Below are positions 42,696 to 51,293 of a DNA stretch of 64,000 bases, in pieces (position 1 is the first letter of the stretch; each line of letters starts with the position of its first letter). The notes under the pieces are model-generated. The model was not told where the DNA came from and made no database searches. It was given only the letters and a program-made list of their open reading frames with translations. The position numbers were made by a program, and so were the translations under genes. The stretch is from Clostridiales bacterium (GTDB lineage: Bacteria > Bacillota > Clostridia > Oscillospirales > Oscillospiraceae). The stretch covers positions 1,921,501 through 1,985,500 of the forward strand of contig CP107216.1 of the NCBI GenBank assembly GCA_025757645.1, given 5' to 3'.

Positions 42696-43841
42696 TTACA
42701 GTTCTCCTTTATAGTCGGTAAAGTCTTGTTTTGCACCCGTGGTCGTAATAGCCGGACGCCGGTCGGATGCGGGAACGAGCGTCGGCTTTCCTTTGGGTTT
42801 GACGACCAGACCGCCGAGCACCTCGGCAAAGGTCTTTTTGCCCATGAGCTTCTCCATCTCGGTGATGGGAATGAGGGACTTCTTGAAGATGTCGGTATAC
42901 CCGGCCGCACGGGCAGCAGCGACAACGGCATCCTCGTCGGTGTACTTGCGATTGGTGCGGCTCTCCACCAGCTTGTAGCCGGGCCACTGTTTTCCGTGGT
43001 TGACCGCTGCTTCCTGGGCGTAGGCCATGAGTTCATTTGCCCATTTAGTGAGGTCATCCAGCTTACCGAGAATGTCGCCGATCTCCGCATCGGAAAGCAG
43101 AGGCGGCTGGGCAAACTCGTATTTGGCAAGTTGGAGCTTGGCATCGGCTCTGGCTCGGCACTTGACCGCCGCCTTGCAGAATTGGCACCAGCTTCCGGGG
43201 CAGTATTCACCTTCGCCTTTGAAGGCAAGCTCGGCCTTGGGTTTCAGTGTCTTTTCCGCCCAATCCCGAAGCTCGGCAACGGAAATGACCCAGGTGCTGA
43301 CATTCTCTCGGCGCGGCTGGTAGATGGTCATAGAAACTGTCTCAATGTCGTAAAGACAATCGAAGATGCGGAGCGCACCGAGGGCGTACAACATCGTCTG
43401 AGGATTCTCTTCGGCATTCACCAACACGCCCTGGCCGTACTTCAGATCGATAATGTGGAGGAGTTTGTCCGCCACGATAAGGCAGTCGCCGGTGCCGAAG
43501 CCATCCGGCACATAGCAGGAGAAGTCGAGCCGCTGCTCAATGAGCACCTTGGGGTCCGGGCAGTCCTGCCGGGCTTCCTCAATGGCTTCCAGAACGAACT
43601 CCAGGTAACTGTCCGTGTACATCTCCATCTCGTCGGAGTCGTACTTGCTGACCGGGCGGGTGGAGCGCATCTTCAGCGCCTTGCGGAGCTTGTGTTCCGC
43701 CAGCGCATGAGCGGCGGTGCCTTCGGCTGCGGCTTCCGTTTCTCTGTCCTCAAACTCCAATTCCAACCTTGCGGATGGATTGCAGTGGAGCCAGCGGTGG
43801 GAGGAAGAGGCCGAGAGGACTGCGTGACGATTAGGGGGCAT
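42696..43841 (-). CDS. DUF2800 protein, PD-(D/E)xK nuclease of the Cas4/RecB type
   Basis: A 381-residue protein. Motifs: LSASSSHRWLHCNPSARLEL, AEGTAAHALAEH, the GTGDCLIVADKLLHIIDLKYG nuclease core (D...D-x-K), and a cysteine cluster CPGSWCQFCKAAVKCRARAD that may hold an Fe-S cluster. It likely acts as exonuclease partner of the DUF2815 protein in phage recombination. Confidence 0.92.
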   Translation of the reverse strand: MPPNRHAVLSASSSHRWLHCNPSARLELEFEDRETEAAAEGTAAHALAEHKLRKALKMRSTRPVSKYDSDEMEMYTDSYLEFVLEAIEEARQDCPDPKVLIEQRLDFSCYVPDGFGTGDCLIVADKLLHIIDLKYGQGVLVNAEENPQTMLYALGALRIFDCLYDIETVSMTIYQPRRENVSTWVISVAELRDWAEKTLKPKAELAFKGEGEYCPGSWCQFCKAAVKCRARADAKLQLAKYEFAQPPLLSDAEIGDILGKLDDLTKWANELMAYAQEAAVNHGKQWPGYKLVESRTNRKYTDEDAVVAAARAAGYTDIFKKSLIPITEMEKLMGKKTFAEVLGGLVVKPKGKPTLVPASDRRPAITTTGAKQDFTDYKGEL

Positions 43842-44148
43842 CTTTCAGCACCTCCACATCCTTGAGCAGTACCTCGTAGTGCTTGGGGTCGATGCCGGAG
43901 AGCTTCGGAGCACCGTACTTTTTAAGGAGCGCCTGAATCTCGGTCGTGAATCCGGCTCGGCTCTTTTCACCGAGGACTGCTCGGACTTCTTCCAGCGTTA
44001 GCTCCTTTTGGGGAGCAGGTGCAGGCGTCTTCGGCTCTGCATCGACAGTCGGCTCATTCTGCAGCATGGCATCTGCCACAGCCTGAACGCTGTCCGCCAG
44101 TGAGCGAAGATCCTCGACCACATCGAGCAGGAGCTTGACCTTACTCAT
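43831..44148 (-). CDS. Hypothetical phage protein, 105 aa
   Basis: Begins MSKVKLLLDVVEDLRSLADS. A Pro/Ala linker (EPKTPAPAPQKE) joins it to a helical C-terminal domain (LTLEEVRAVLGEKSRAGFTT) that recalls rRNA-biogenesis or DnaA-like small domains annotated in phages. Function unknown. The start at 44148 is inferred from the overlap with the next gene; the longer frame is unsupported. Confidence 0.7.
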   Translation of the reverse strand: MSKVKLLLDVVEDLRSLADSVQAVADAMLQNEPTVDAEPKTPAPAPQKELTLEEVRAVLGEKSRAGFTTEIQALLKKYGAPKLSGIDPKHYEVLLKDVEVLKDAP

Positions 44149-44341
44149 GTGTGCCACCTCCCATCGGAACTTCGGTGATGGCAATGGACTCGACCGAGTT
44201 GCCGGGAACCACGACCATGACCTTCTGCTTGGGACCCAGAAGCAAGGTGAAGAGTTTCTCGCGGATGCTGACCGTTCTGCAAGCAACTACGCCGCCGTTT
44301 CTGGGCTTGTCTGAAACACGGATATTCAAGTTGTGTCTCAT
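44141..44341 (-). CDS. Hypothetical phage protein, 66 aa
   Basis: A small beta-rich protein, MRHNLNIRVSDKPRNGGVVA onward, with LGPKQKVMVVVPGNSVESIA. It overlaps the following gene by 8 bp. No family recognised. Confidence 0.7.
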   Translation of the reverse strand: MRHNLNIRVSDKPRNGGVVACRTVSIREKLFTLLLGPKQKVMVVVPGNSVESIAITEVPMGGGTHE

Positions 44342-44414
44342 ACGGGGTTACCGTCCTTTCCGGAGGGCTTATATTTTGTTGCCTTCCGGTGTACCCAGAA
44401 AAATCGGGGATTTG

Positions 44415-44813
44415 TCAGGGTGTCTGGCGGAAAATTTTCAAAAACTTTTTTCTGCCTGCTTCGATGGACTCGGAAACAGACTGAAAGCTGGCCTCTTCGA
44501 TGGCAGCGATTTCCCGCAGGGTCTTGCCGTTTGCGTACAGTCGAAGCCGGCGCTGCTGGGTGGCAGTCAAATGCGAGAAGGCTTCTCGGATACGAGCGGT
44601 CTGTTCTGCCGAATCATCCTCTACGGCATATTCGTCGCAAGCACCGTACTCCTCGCCCTCGTAGTCGATGGCGTCGTAGGAGTAGCAATGGTAGCGATGG
44701 CGTTCGTCCTGCGCGTGCTCCGCCTTGCGGCTGGCGATGATGACGGCACCGATTTCGTCAGAAACCTCGACCTCCGTCACTGTTCCGTCCAAGAATGCGT
44801 ATTTGATTTTCAT
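44415..44813 (-). CDS. Sigma-70 region 4-like phage regulator
   Basis: A 132-residue protein. The N-terminal 75 residues are acidic (MKIKYAFLDGTVTEVEVSDE). The C-terminal part is an HTH of the sigma region 4 type: HLTATQQRRLRLYANGKTLR, then EIAAIEEASFQSVSESIEAG. It is a candidate activator of phage genes. The ATG at 44813 has its GGAGG inside the 3' arm of a strong hairpin ending in a U-run (44817-44854), so expression is probably conditional. An in-frame extension to 44927 would read through the hairpin region and is less likely to be the main start. Confidence 0.8.
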   Translation of the reverse strand: MKIKYAFLDGTVTEVEVSDEIGAVIIASRKAEHAQDERHRYHCYSYDAIDYEGEEYGACDEYAVEDDSAEQTARIREAFSHLTATQQRRLRLYANGKTLREIAAIEEASFQSVSESIEAGRKKFLKIFRQTP

Positions 44814-44816
44814 AAA

Positions 44817-44915
44817 AAAGTCCTCCGTTTTGATTTCTCGAAACGGAGGACTTTGGGCGCTGCCGCAAAATGGGTGTGAAAAACCAACCGCAGTCCAAAC
44901 GGAAACCTCCGTTTC
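44817..44915 (-). promoter_or_regulatory. Attenuator-like leader: two alternative hairpins and an RBS-masking terminator
   Basis: In RNA order, segment A (GAAACGGAGG, 44906-44915) pairs with B (TCCGTTT, 44897-44903). Segment C (CCTCCGTTTC, 44840-44849) pairs with D (AAACGGAGG, 44822-44830) in a perfect 14-bp stem (44817-44830 with 44841-44854) that ends in a run of U and covers the ribosome site. A and D are near-identical, so A can pair with C over 10 bp and free D. The ATG follows immediately. Confidence 0.7.
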
Positions 44916-45048
44916 GGTCTGCAGCAAACCCGCTCAAAAGGCAGCTACATTATTTACTTGTGCCGCCGGATACCGTTGAGCCATCAGCGATCAAGTGATG
45001 CGGTATCCGACGGTGAGCAGTTTTCTGTCTTGCTCAGGACGATTCGCT

Positions 45049-45243
45049 TTAGCCGAGGTCGGCTTCGATTGCATACAGGTCGCTAAAGACATCAGGCAGG
45101 TCACTCGGATTCAAATCTTCAACGCTATGTGCACCATATCTTTTGAAAACAGAATCAACTACTGCTTGACCAACTTGGGCGCTGACAGTAGCAGCGGTGT
45201 TCTCAATGTTGATAATCCAATTACGACGTTCGGATTTTGTCAC
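45049..45243 (-). CDS. Small phage protein, 64 aa, first gene of the leftward operon
   Basis: GTG start at 45243 with AAAAGGAGGG nearby. The product starts MTKSERRNWIINIENTAATV and is helical, with VFKRYGAHSVEDLNPSDLPD near the end. Similar small proteins are found at the start of early operons of related phages. Function unknown. Confidence 0.75.
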   Translation of the reverse strand: MTKSERRNWIINIENTAATVSAQVGQAVVDSVFKRYGAHSVEDLNPSDLPDVFSDLYAIEADLG

Positions 45244-45413
45244 TGCTTGTCCCTCCTTTTCATATCAGCGTCCCAATCCAGACAGAAAGCTGTGATTTTG
45301 TGGCAAGTAGGCACTGGATCATTCATGGCCGGTGAATATACCTCTCTGCCGTTGGCGACCCCCTCTTAAAAGTGAGTTATCGTTGGTTTATGTGAATTAA
45401 CACCTTGAAAGCG
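45244..45413. other. Divergent control region, phage side
   Basis: No gene is supported. The phage early promoter must lie here (leftward), but I could not pick a clear -35/-10 pair. There is no CI/Cro-like gene pair in the usual position. Confidence 0.45.
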
Positions 45414-45442
45414 TTGATTTTTTCATATTTTCATGCTATAAC
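45414..45442 (+). promoter_or_regulatory. Promoter of the defence operon
   Basis: TTGATT, a 17-bp spacer and TATAAC with TGC extended -10. The leader to the first start codon at 45628 is about 180 bases and contains a GAGGA...TCCTC dyad. Confidence 0.65.
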
Positions 45443-45580
45443 GAAATGTGAAAATCATTTAGAAACGTTTTAGAGGACTTTTGAATCCTCGGAACCGTCT
45501 CCGCAGGCATTTCCCAACCGCCATTTATATGATACTTGGGCAAATTTGTGGTTGGAATATAGTGCGGCGAAGGGTCTCAA

Positions 45581-45609
45581 GGTTCTTTGGTTCTTTTTGA
45601 TGGTTCTTT
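45581..45609 (+). repeat. Three GGTTCTTT boxes before the defence operon
   Basis: Copies at 45581, 45589 and 45602, directly before the ribosome site. Possibly regulatory. Confidence 0.45.
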
Positions 45610-45627
45610 TTAGAAGGCGGTGAATTA

Positions 45628-46425
45628 ATGGTATTTTCGGAGTTTTGCGAGGTCGGGCAACTGAACTGGTTTTCCTGCTCGTCACAGGCGCAATATTTGA
45701 AAGGACTGTTTAGGGCGGCTGGAATTACCCGTGAATATTCCGATGATTATTTGAAGGCGGTCTATAGTGGCACAACTAAGAGTCTCAACAGCAATATGAA
45801 GAAACATTTTCCGAAGCCGGTTGATGAATCTAAAATAGCGGACTATTACGAAAAGCATATAAAAGATGAGTTTGTGGCCGCATTGTGCGATGCCTTTGCT
45901 ATTCCTGCGAATTTGGAGAAAAACAAAAAGCTATTAAGTATTGCGATGGCTCGACAGGTTGCGGTTTTTATAGGCAGCAAAGATGACACCGTTGACTGTA
46001 TTGTTGCAAGTGCATATGAGAATGCAGTTGTATCCGAGGCTGTAGCTCGCTACGAGATTCCAAAGCGCCTTTATGACGGTGATGATCTGTGGGTAGAACA
46101 ATACGACAGGTGTCACGCAGTCGGATGCTATCAGAAATTCACTCATCAATGGAGCATACAGAATCGAGGCCGATGCCTGTGGAGCGGAAGAAAATTGGTT
46201 TGCACCAATCAAAATGAGATCAAGCCTCAATTCGCACCGCTCACAATAGACATTCCGGAAACAAAACCTCAAGAGTTTATAAAAATAACCACGGGAGCGG
46301 ACTCCCGTGGCATTGAAGGCTCTTATAACTGCGTGTGGGAAATGCAGGATTCTAACGGAAATAATTGCTTTCCAGACAGCAGACTCGTATTCGACTTTAC
46401 TATTAGTGTTACATTCAAAGCTTAA
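45628..46425 (+). CDS. Unknown protein, 265 aa, first gene of the defence operon
   Basis: I do not recognise it. The N-terminal 150 residues are helical (FSCSSQAQYLKGLFRAAGIT, YLKAVYSGTTKSLNSNMKKH). The C-terminal 110 residues are beta-rich, with an Ig-like ending NCFPDSRLVFDFTISVTFKA. AAGGCGGTG precedes the ATG. It is followed after 17 bp by the small HTH gene, then HsdM, so it is probably part of the operon. It might be a regulator or a modulator of the restriction system; the sequence gives no clear hint. Confidence 0.7.
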   Translation: MVFSEFCEVGQLNWFSCSSQAQYLKGLFRAAGITREYSDDYLKAVYSGTTKSLNSNMKKHFPKPVDESKIADYYEKHIKDEFVAALCDAFAIPANLEKNKKLLSIAMARQVAVFIGSKDDTVDCIVASAYENAVVSEAVARYEIPKRLYDGDDLWVEQYDRCHAVGCYQKFTHQWSIQNRGRCLWSGRKLVCTNQNEIKPQFAPLTIDIPETKPQEFIKITTGADSRGIEGSYNCVWEMQDSNGNNCFPDSRLVFDFTISVTFKA

Positions 46426-46442
46426 GGTCAGGAGGAAAACAA

Positions 46443-46658
46443 GTGGCTGAAAATAATGTGAATATTGAAAAGTGGTCTACCCTTAAAGAAGTACAGGAAT
46501 ATCTCGGCGTTGGCAGAGAAACGATTCTTGCCTGGATCGCTAAAAGAAATATGCCTGCGTACAAGGTGGGCAGGCTGTGGAAGTTCAAACTGTCAGAGGT
46601 AGATGATTGGATTCGCTCCGGCGGCGCAGCCGACGATAAAGCAGAGAACGCCGACTAA
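46443..46658 (+). CDS. Excisionase-like winged HTH protein
   Basis: A 71-residue MerR/excisionase-type DNA-binding protein: MAENNVNIEKWSTLKEVQEY then LGVGRETILAWIAKRNMPAY, with KVGRLWKFKLSEVDDWIRSG. GTG start at 46443 after CAGGAGG. Such proteins often precede type I restriction genes and may regulate them. Confidence 0.88.
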   Translation: MAENNVNIEKWSTLKEVQEYLGVGRETILAWIAKRNMPAYKVGRLWKFKLSEVDDWIRSGGAADDKAENAD

Positions 46659-46730
46659 GACCGTTTTATTGTGCAGCGAATTTGATATGATAATAGTGGC
46701 TCACTATAGAGCGAAAGGAAACGAAGAAAT

Positions 46731-48737
46731 ATGGACAATCAGGTGCATAATCAAATAGTTAGTTTTATATGGGGTATCGCAGACGATTGCCTGCGAGATG
46801 TGTATGTGCGCGGTAAATACCGTGATGTGATTCTGCCGATGACGGTCATCCGTCGTTTGGATGCTCTTTTGGAGGACAGTAAAGAGGCTGTCCTGGATAT
46901 GAAGAAAAAGTTGGACGCGGCAGGTATCGATAACCAGTGGCCTGCGCTGTGCAATGTAGCAGGACAGGCTTTTTGCAATGCGTCTCCGTTCCGTCTGCGC
47001 GACCTTACCAGCCGTGCGAAGAAGCAGACATTGAAAACGGATTTTGAAGCATATCTTGACGGTTTCTCTCCGAATGTGCAGGAGATTCTGGAGAAGTTCA
47101 AGTTCCGCAATCAGATTGACACCATGATCGAGGCAGATATCCTCGGTGCAGTCATTGAAAAATTTATATCTTCGGATATTAACCTCAGTCCGAACCCGGT
47201 GTACAAAGACGAAAAAAAGACCATTCTCAAGCATCCCGGTCTGGACAACCACGGCATGGGTACGATTTTCGAGGAACTGATCCGTAAGTTCAACGAGGAG
47301 AACAACGAGGAAGCCGGCGAACACTGGACGCCCCGTGATGTTGTTGAGCTGATGGCAGACCTTATCTTTATGCCGATTGCGGATCAGATCAAGGACGCTA
47401 CTTACTCCTGCTATGATGGGGCCTGCGGAACGGGTGGTATGCTCACCGTTGCACAGGATCGGCTTATGACACTGGCGGCACGGCGCGGCAAAAATGTTTC
47501 TATCCACCTTTTTGGGCAGGAGATCAACCCGGAAACCTATGCCATCTGCAAAGCGGATATGTTACTCAAAGGTGACGGCGACCAGGCAGAACATATCAGT
47601 TACGGCTCAACGCTGTCCTTGGACGGCAACGCCACCCGGCAGTTTGACTTCATGCTCTCAAATCCGCCTTATGGCAAGAGCTGGAAAACCGATGCAGAAA
47701 AGATGGGTGGCAAGAAGGAAATCCTCGACAGCCGTTTCAATGCTTATCTGGACGGCGGTGAGCAGCTTACAATGATCCCGCGCACGAGCGACGGTCAGCT
47801 TCTCTTCCTGCTGAACAATGTAGCAAAGATGAAGAAAGAAACGCCCCTCGGCAGCCGCATTGCAGAGGTACATAACGGTTCATCCATCTTCACGGGCGAT
47901 GCGGGAAGCGGCGAGAGCAATGCCCGCCGTTATATGATCGAGAACGATCTGGTGGAAGCTATTATCGCCGTGCCGGAGAATATGTTTTACAACACGGGCA
48001 TCGGCACATTCATTTGGGTGCTTTCCAATAAGAAAGAAGAACGCCGCAAGGGGAAAATTCAGCTCATCGACGCAACGGCGATGAAGTCGGCACTGCGCAA
48101 GAACATGGGCAAGAAAAACTGCGAATTTACCGAAGAAATCCGCAAGGAGATCGTCCGCATTTTCCTCGCAATGGAGGAGAGCGAAGTCAGCATGATACTG
48201 AACAACTGGGACTTCGGCTATTGGAGCGTGACGGTGGAGCGGCCGCTGCGCCTGCGCGTGTACCCCGACAGACCGATTCCGACAAACACATTCAAAAAGT
48301 CGGATGAATACGACAGTGTGATTGCGGCTATCGAAAAGGCCGCAAAAACTGCGCCGTTGGATGATTGGACCGCCTTTGCCAAGGCTACCAAGCTGAAAGC
48401 CGCCGCATTGAAAAAGGTACGCCCCTTTATCACGGAGAAAGACCCGGCCGCGCAGCCAATCGAGGGTGAACCGGATGTTGATCTGCGCGACACGGAGAAT
48501 ATTCCGTTCACCTATGAGGGCGGAATTGACGCATTTATGAAAAACGAGGTTCTGACCTATGCATCGGATGCCTGGGCGGACGAAAAGAAAACCCAGATCG
48601 GCTATGAAATCAGATTTACGAAGTATTTTTACAAGCCTGTGGAGCTACGAGACATGAGTGATATTTTGAGTAGTTTGTCTACCCTTGAGCAGGAAACCGA
48701 CGGATTGCTGGCTTGCATCATGGAGGGCGTGCAATGA
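46731..48737 (+). CDS. hsdM: Type I restriction-modification methyltransferase HsdM
   Basis: A 668-residue modification subunit that methylates adenine at the sequence chosen by HsdS. The N-terminal HsdM domain (LRDVYVRGKYRDVILPMTVI, RRLDALLED) leads to the methyltransferase core with EHWTPRDVVELMADL, AdoMet motif YDGACGTGGML and catalytic LSNPPYGKSW. AAAGGAAA lies before the ATG. The C-terminal 150 residues interact with HsdS. The length is slightly above the usual 500-550. Confidence 0.95.
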   Translation: MDNQVHNQIVSFIWGIADDCLRDVYVRGKYRDVILPMTVIRRLDALLEDSKEAVLDMKKKLDAAGIDNQWPALCNVAGQAFCNASPFRLRDLTSRAKKQTLKTDFEAYLDGFSPNVQEILEKFKFRNQIDTMIEADILGAVIEKFISSDINLSPNPVYKDEKKTILKHPGLDNHGMGTIFEELIRKFNEENNEEAGEHWTPRDVVELMADLIFMPIADQIKDATYSCYDGACGTGGMLTVAQDRLMTLAARRGKNVSIHLFGQEINPETYAICKADMLLKGDGDQAEHISYGSTLSLDGNATRQFDFMLSNPPYGKSWKTDAEKMGGKKEILDSRFNAYLDGGEQLTMIPRTSDGQLLFLLNNVAKMKKETPLGSRIAEVHNGSSIFTGDAGSGESNARRYMIENDLVEAIIAVPENMFYNTGIGTFIWVLSNKKEERRKGKIQLIDATAMKSALRKNMGKKNCEFTEEIRKEIVRIFLAMEESEVSMILNNWDFGYWSVTVERPLRLRVYPDRPIPTNTFKKSDEYDSVIAAIEKAAKTAPLDDWTAFAKATKLKAAALKKVRPFITEKDPAAQPIEGEPDVDLRDTENIPFTYEGGIDAFMKNEVLTYASDAWADEKKTQIGYEIRFTKYFYKPVELRDMSDILSSLSTLEQETDGLLACIMEGVQ

Positions 48738-50095
48738 GCAAATATCAATCATATACAGCCTATGCATCTTTGTGGAACAAATCATTTCCAAGTCATTGGA
48801 GTGTATTGCCGATGTATGCGCTTGCGAAAGAAAAGTCCATATGTGGTTGTGTGGATTTGCCTCTTCTTTCTGTTTATTTAGATGTTGGGGTGATTCCATT
48901 TTCGGCAAAGGCAGAAAAAAGGACAAATGTAACAAGTAAGGATTTGTCTAAGTACCAGCGTGTTGATTGCGGCGATTTTGTCCTGAATAATCAGCAGGCT
49001 TGGCGGGGCTCCGTTGGTATATCATTTGATACAGGAATTGTTAGTCCTGCATACATTGTTCTGAGCATGAATGATATGCTCAACAGCAGATATGCAAACT
49101 ACCTTCTGCGTTCCCAAATCATGGTAGACCAGTATCTAATTAACTCGAAAAGTGTCGGTTCGATTCAACGAAATATATATTGGCCCGCATTAAAAAGGAC
49201 ATCTGTTCCCGTTCCGCCCCGTGAGGAGCAGGATCAGATTGTGCGCTTTCTGGACTGGAAGGTTTCAAACATCAATAAGCTGATCAATATCAAGAAAAAG
49301 GAAATCAAAGCGATTGATGCGCTGAAGCGTTCAACGGTAAGCCATGCGATCACTCGCGGGCTGACAGCAGATGCGCCCACGAAGTATAGTGGCGTCAAGT
49401 GGCTGGGAGATATTCCGGCCCATTGGAATGTCACAAAACTTCGGCAGATTTTACATCCGGTAAGCGAGAAAAATCACCCGGAATTTCCTCTACTATCAGT
49501 TGTCCGTGAACAGGGTGTCATTCTCCGTGATGTCGAGGATAAGGAAGCTAACCACAATTTTATTCCTGATGATTTAAGCGGCTATAAAGTTGTGCGAAAA
49601 GGGCAGTTTGCGATGAATAAGATGAAGGCTTGGCAAGGATCCTATGGCGTTTCGGATTATACCGGAATCGTCAGCCCTGCTTACTTCATCTTCGACATTG
49701 CTTTTGAGAATTTGGAGTATTTTCACTATGCCATCCGCAGCAAGGTTTATGTGAATTTTTTCGCCCAGGCGTCCGATGGCATTCGTGTTGGGCAGTGGGA
49801 TTTACAAATGGATAAAATGAAGGAGATCCCATTCATTGTCCCGCCTACGGATGAGCAGATTGCCATTGTCAAACATATAAAGCAGGCACTGCCCCAATAC
49901 GATGCCGCAACCGAAAAGTTGACGGAAGAAGTTGCTGTGCTTGAAGAATATAAGAACAAGATTATTGCTGATACCGTCACTGGCAAGATTGATGTCCGTG
50001 GCATCGAAATCCCCGAATACGAATTTGTGGATGAAGATGCCGATGCGGATAATGAGGACGATGGTGAAGAAGGTACTGAAGAACAGGAGGATTAA
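48734..50095 (+). CDS. hsdS: Type I restriction specificity subunit HsdS
   Basis: A 453-residue specificity subunit with two target-recognition domains. Each begins with a 'W....P.HW' motif (FPSHWSVLPM near residue 18; VKWLGDIPAHWNVTKL near 225) and is followed by a conserved coiled coil (VRFLDWKVSNINKLINIKKK; AIVKHIKQALPQYDAATEKL). An acidic tail ends it. The start overlaps the HsdM stop by 4 bp. No partial hsdS copies or inverted repeats for domain shuffling are visible. Confidence 0.94.
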   Translation: MSKYQSYTAYASLWNKSFPSHWSVLPMYALAKEKSICGCVDLPLLSVYLDVGVIPFSAKAEKRTNVTSKDLSKYQRVDCGDFVLNNQQAWRGSVGISFDTGIVSPAYIVLSMNDMLNSRYANYLLRSQIMVDQYLINSKSVGSIQRNIYWPALKRTSVPVPPREEQDQIVRFLDWKVSNINKLINIKKKEIKAIDALKRSTVSHAITRGLTADAPTKYSGVKWLGDIPAHWNVTKLRQILHPVSEKNHPEFPLLSVVREQGVILRDVEDKEANHNFIPDDLSGYKVVRKGQFAMNKMKAWQGSYGVSDYTGIVSPAYFIFDIAFENLEYFHYAIRSKVYVNFFAQASDGIRVGQWDLQMDKMKEIPFIVPPTDEQIAIVKHIKQALPQYDAATEKLTEEVAVLEEYKNKIIADTVTGKIDVRGIEIPEYEFVDEDADADNEDDGEEGTEEQED

Positions 50096-50097
50096 AC

Positions 50098-51270
50098 ATG
50101 GCTGTTGCTAAACAAAACGGAGATGTTATTCCTTTTGTAAAGCAGAAGGATTACATTATGGTCAATAATGACCTCGGCGGTGGTTCATTCGGAAAGACGG
50201 TATTACTCCAAGACCCGTTTATAGACGAACTGTTTGTCGCAAAAAAATATGAACCAGAGTACGATGGAATTAAGGAGCAATTCTATAAGAATTTTCTTGA
50301 TGAAATCAAGATTCTCTACAAACTCAACCATAGAAACATTGTCCGTATTTATAACTATTATGCTTATGAAAATATTTACACGGGCTATATCCTTATGGAG
50401 TACATTGACGGGGAAAACATAGGGGACTTTATCAGCGATTACTTTGCCCCGTTTGCAGAAACCACTTTGGATGATGTTTTTCTGCAGCTTATCGATGTGT
50501 TTTGCTACATAGAAGCGCACGGAATCATTCACCGGGATATTCGTGAAGGAAACATTCTCGTAGATAAGAGCGGAACGGTGAAAGTAATTGATTTTGGAAT
50601 TGGAAAGATTGCTTCAAAAGTAGATGACGGCGACGCTGACAGCCTTGTTACAGATATTAATCGTGCTGCATCTGACACTTTGCCGCAGGAATATTATGAT
50701 GGTATCTATACCAACCTTACTGATATGTTTTATCTGGCAGAACTGTTTCGGAGGTTAATCGATAATTCGAAAAGCTGCGATCGGACAGATTTCTCTTACA
50801 ATGACATTCTGAATAAAATGATGGAGAAAAAGCCTGAAAATCGCTTTGCAAGTTTTGCTGCTATACGGGAGGCCATAGGAAAGCACGATTTCCTTCATAT
50901 GCAAATATCTGATGAGGACAGGGAAATCTATCAGGAGTTTACCAATTTAATTTATGAGTCTTTGACATCTTATATGGCAGAACCACGATTCAATACCGAT
51001 TGTGCAATTTTTATTTCCAGATTGGAAAAAGCACTTACAACTAATCTGTTTGAAACGGTGATTCAAAAAAATGCCGATGTAATTGGCAGTGTTGTTGACT
51101 GTGGTTACCGTTATAACAATAGAGTGAATATTCCAAATGAGACTGTCAGGAATTTTTTGGGCTGGTTCCGAGCATCGACACCACAATCTCAGGCTCTTGT
51201 ACTAAACAACTTTATTGCTAAAATTTCAGATATTGAGGTTATAGAACCTGATACCGAATTGCCGTTCTGA
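50098..51270 (+). CDS. Ser/Thr protein kinase encoded inside the restriction operon
   Basis: A 390-residue kinase. The glycine loop is LGGGSFGKTVLL (G27-G32), the ATP lysine lies in VAKKYEPE (K49 or K50), the catalytic loop is IIHRDIREGNIL (D147, N152) and the Mg loop is DFG (165-167). It is therefore probably active. The C-terminal 120 residues are helical and unlike common sensor domains. It starts 2 bp after hsdS and ends 23 bp before hsdR. Kinases are known in other phage-defence systems, but one placed between S and R subunits is unusual. It might phosphorylate HsdR or a shared target on infection; inference only. Confidence 0.92.
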   Translation: MAVAKQNGDVIPFVKQKDYIMVNNDLGGGSFGKTVLLQDPFIDELFVAKKYEPEYDGIKEQFYKNFLDEIKILYKLNHRNIVRIYNYYAYENIYTGYILMEYIDGENIGDFISDYFAPFAETTLDDVFLQLIDVFCYIEAHGIIHRDIREGNILVDKSGTVKVIDFGIGKIASKVDDGDADSLVTDINRAASDTLPQEYYDGIYTNLTDMFYLAELFRRLIDNSKSCDRTDFSYNDILNKMMEKKPENRFASFAAIREAIGKHDFLHMQISDEDREIYQEFTNLIYESLTSYMAEPRFNTDCAIFISRLEKALTTNLFETVIQKNADVIGSVVDCGYRYNNRVNIPNETVRNFLGWFRASTPQSQALVLNNFIAKISDIEVIEPDTELPF

Positions 51271-51293
51271 TTTTATCGGAGAGGAGGAAATGT

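Noticed and set aside
48734..50095. Phase-variable hsdS by inversion
   Set aside because: No second or partial hsdS gene and no inverted repeats or dedicated recombinase were seen near it.
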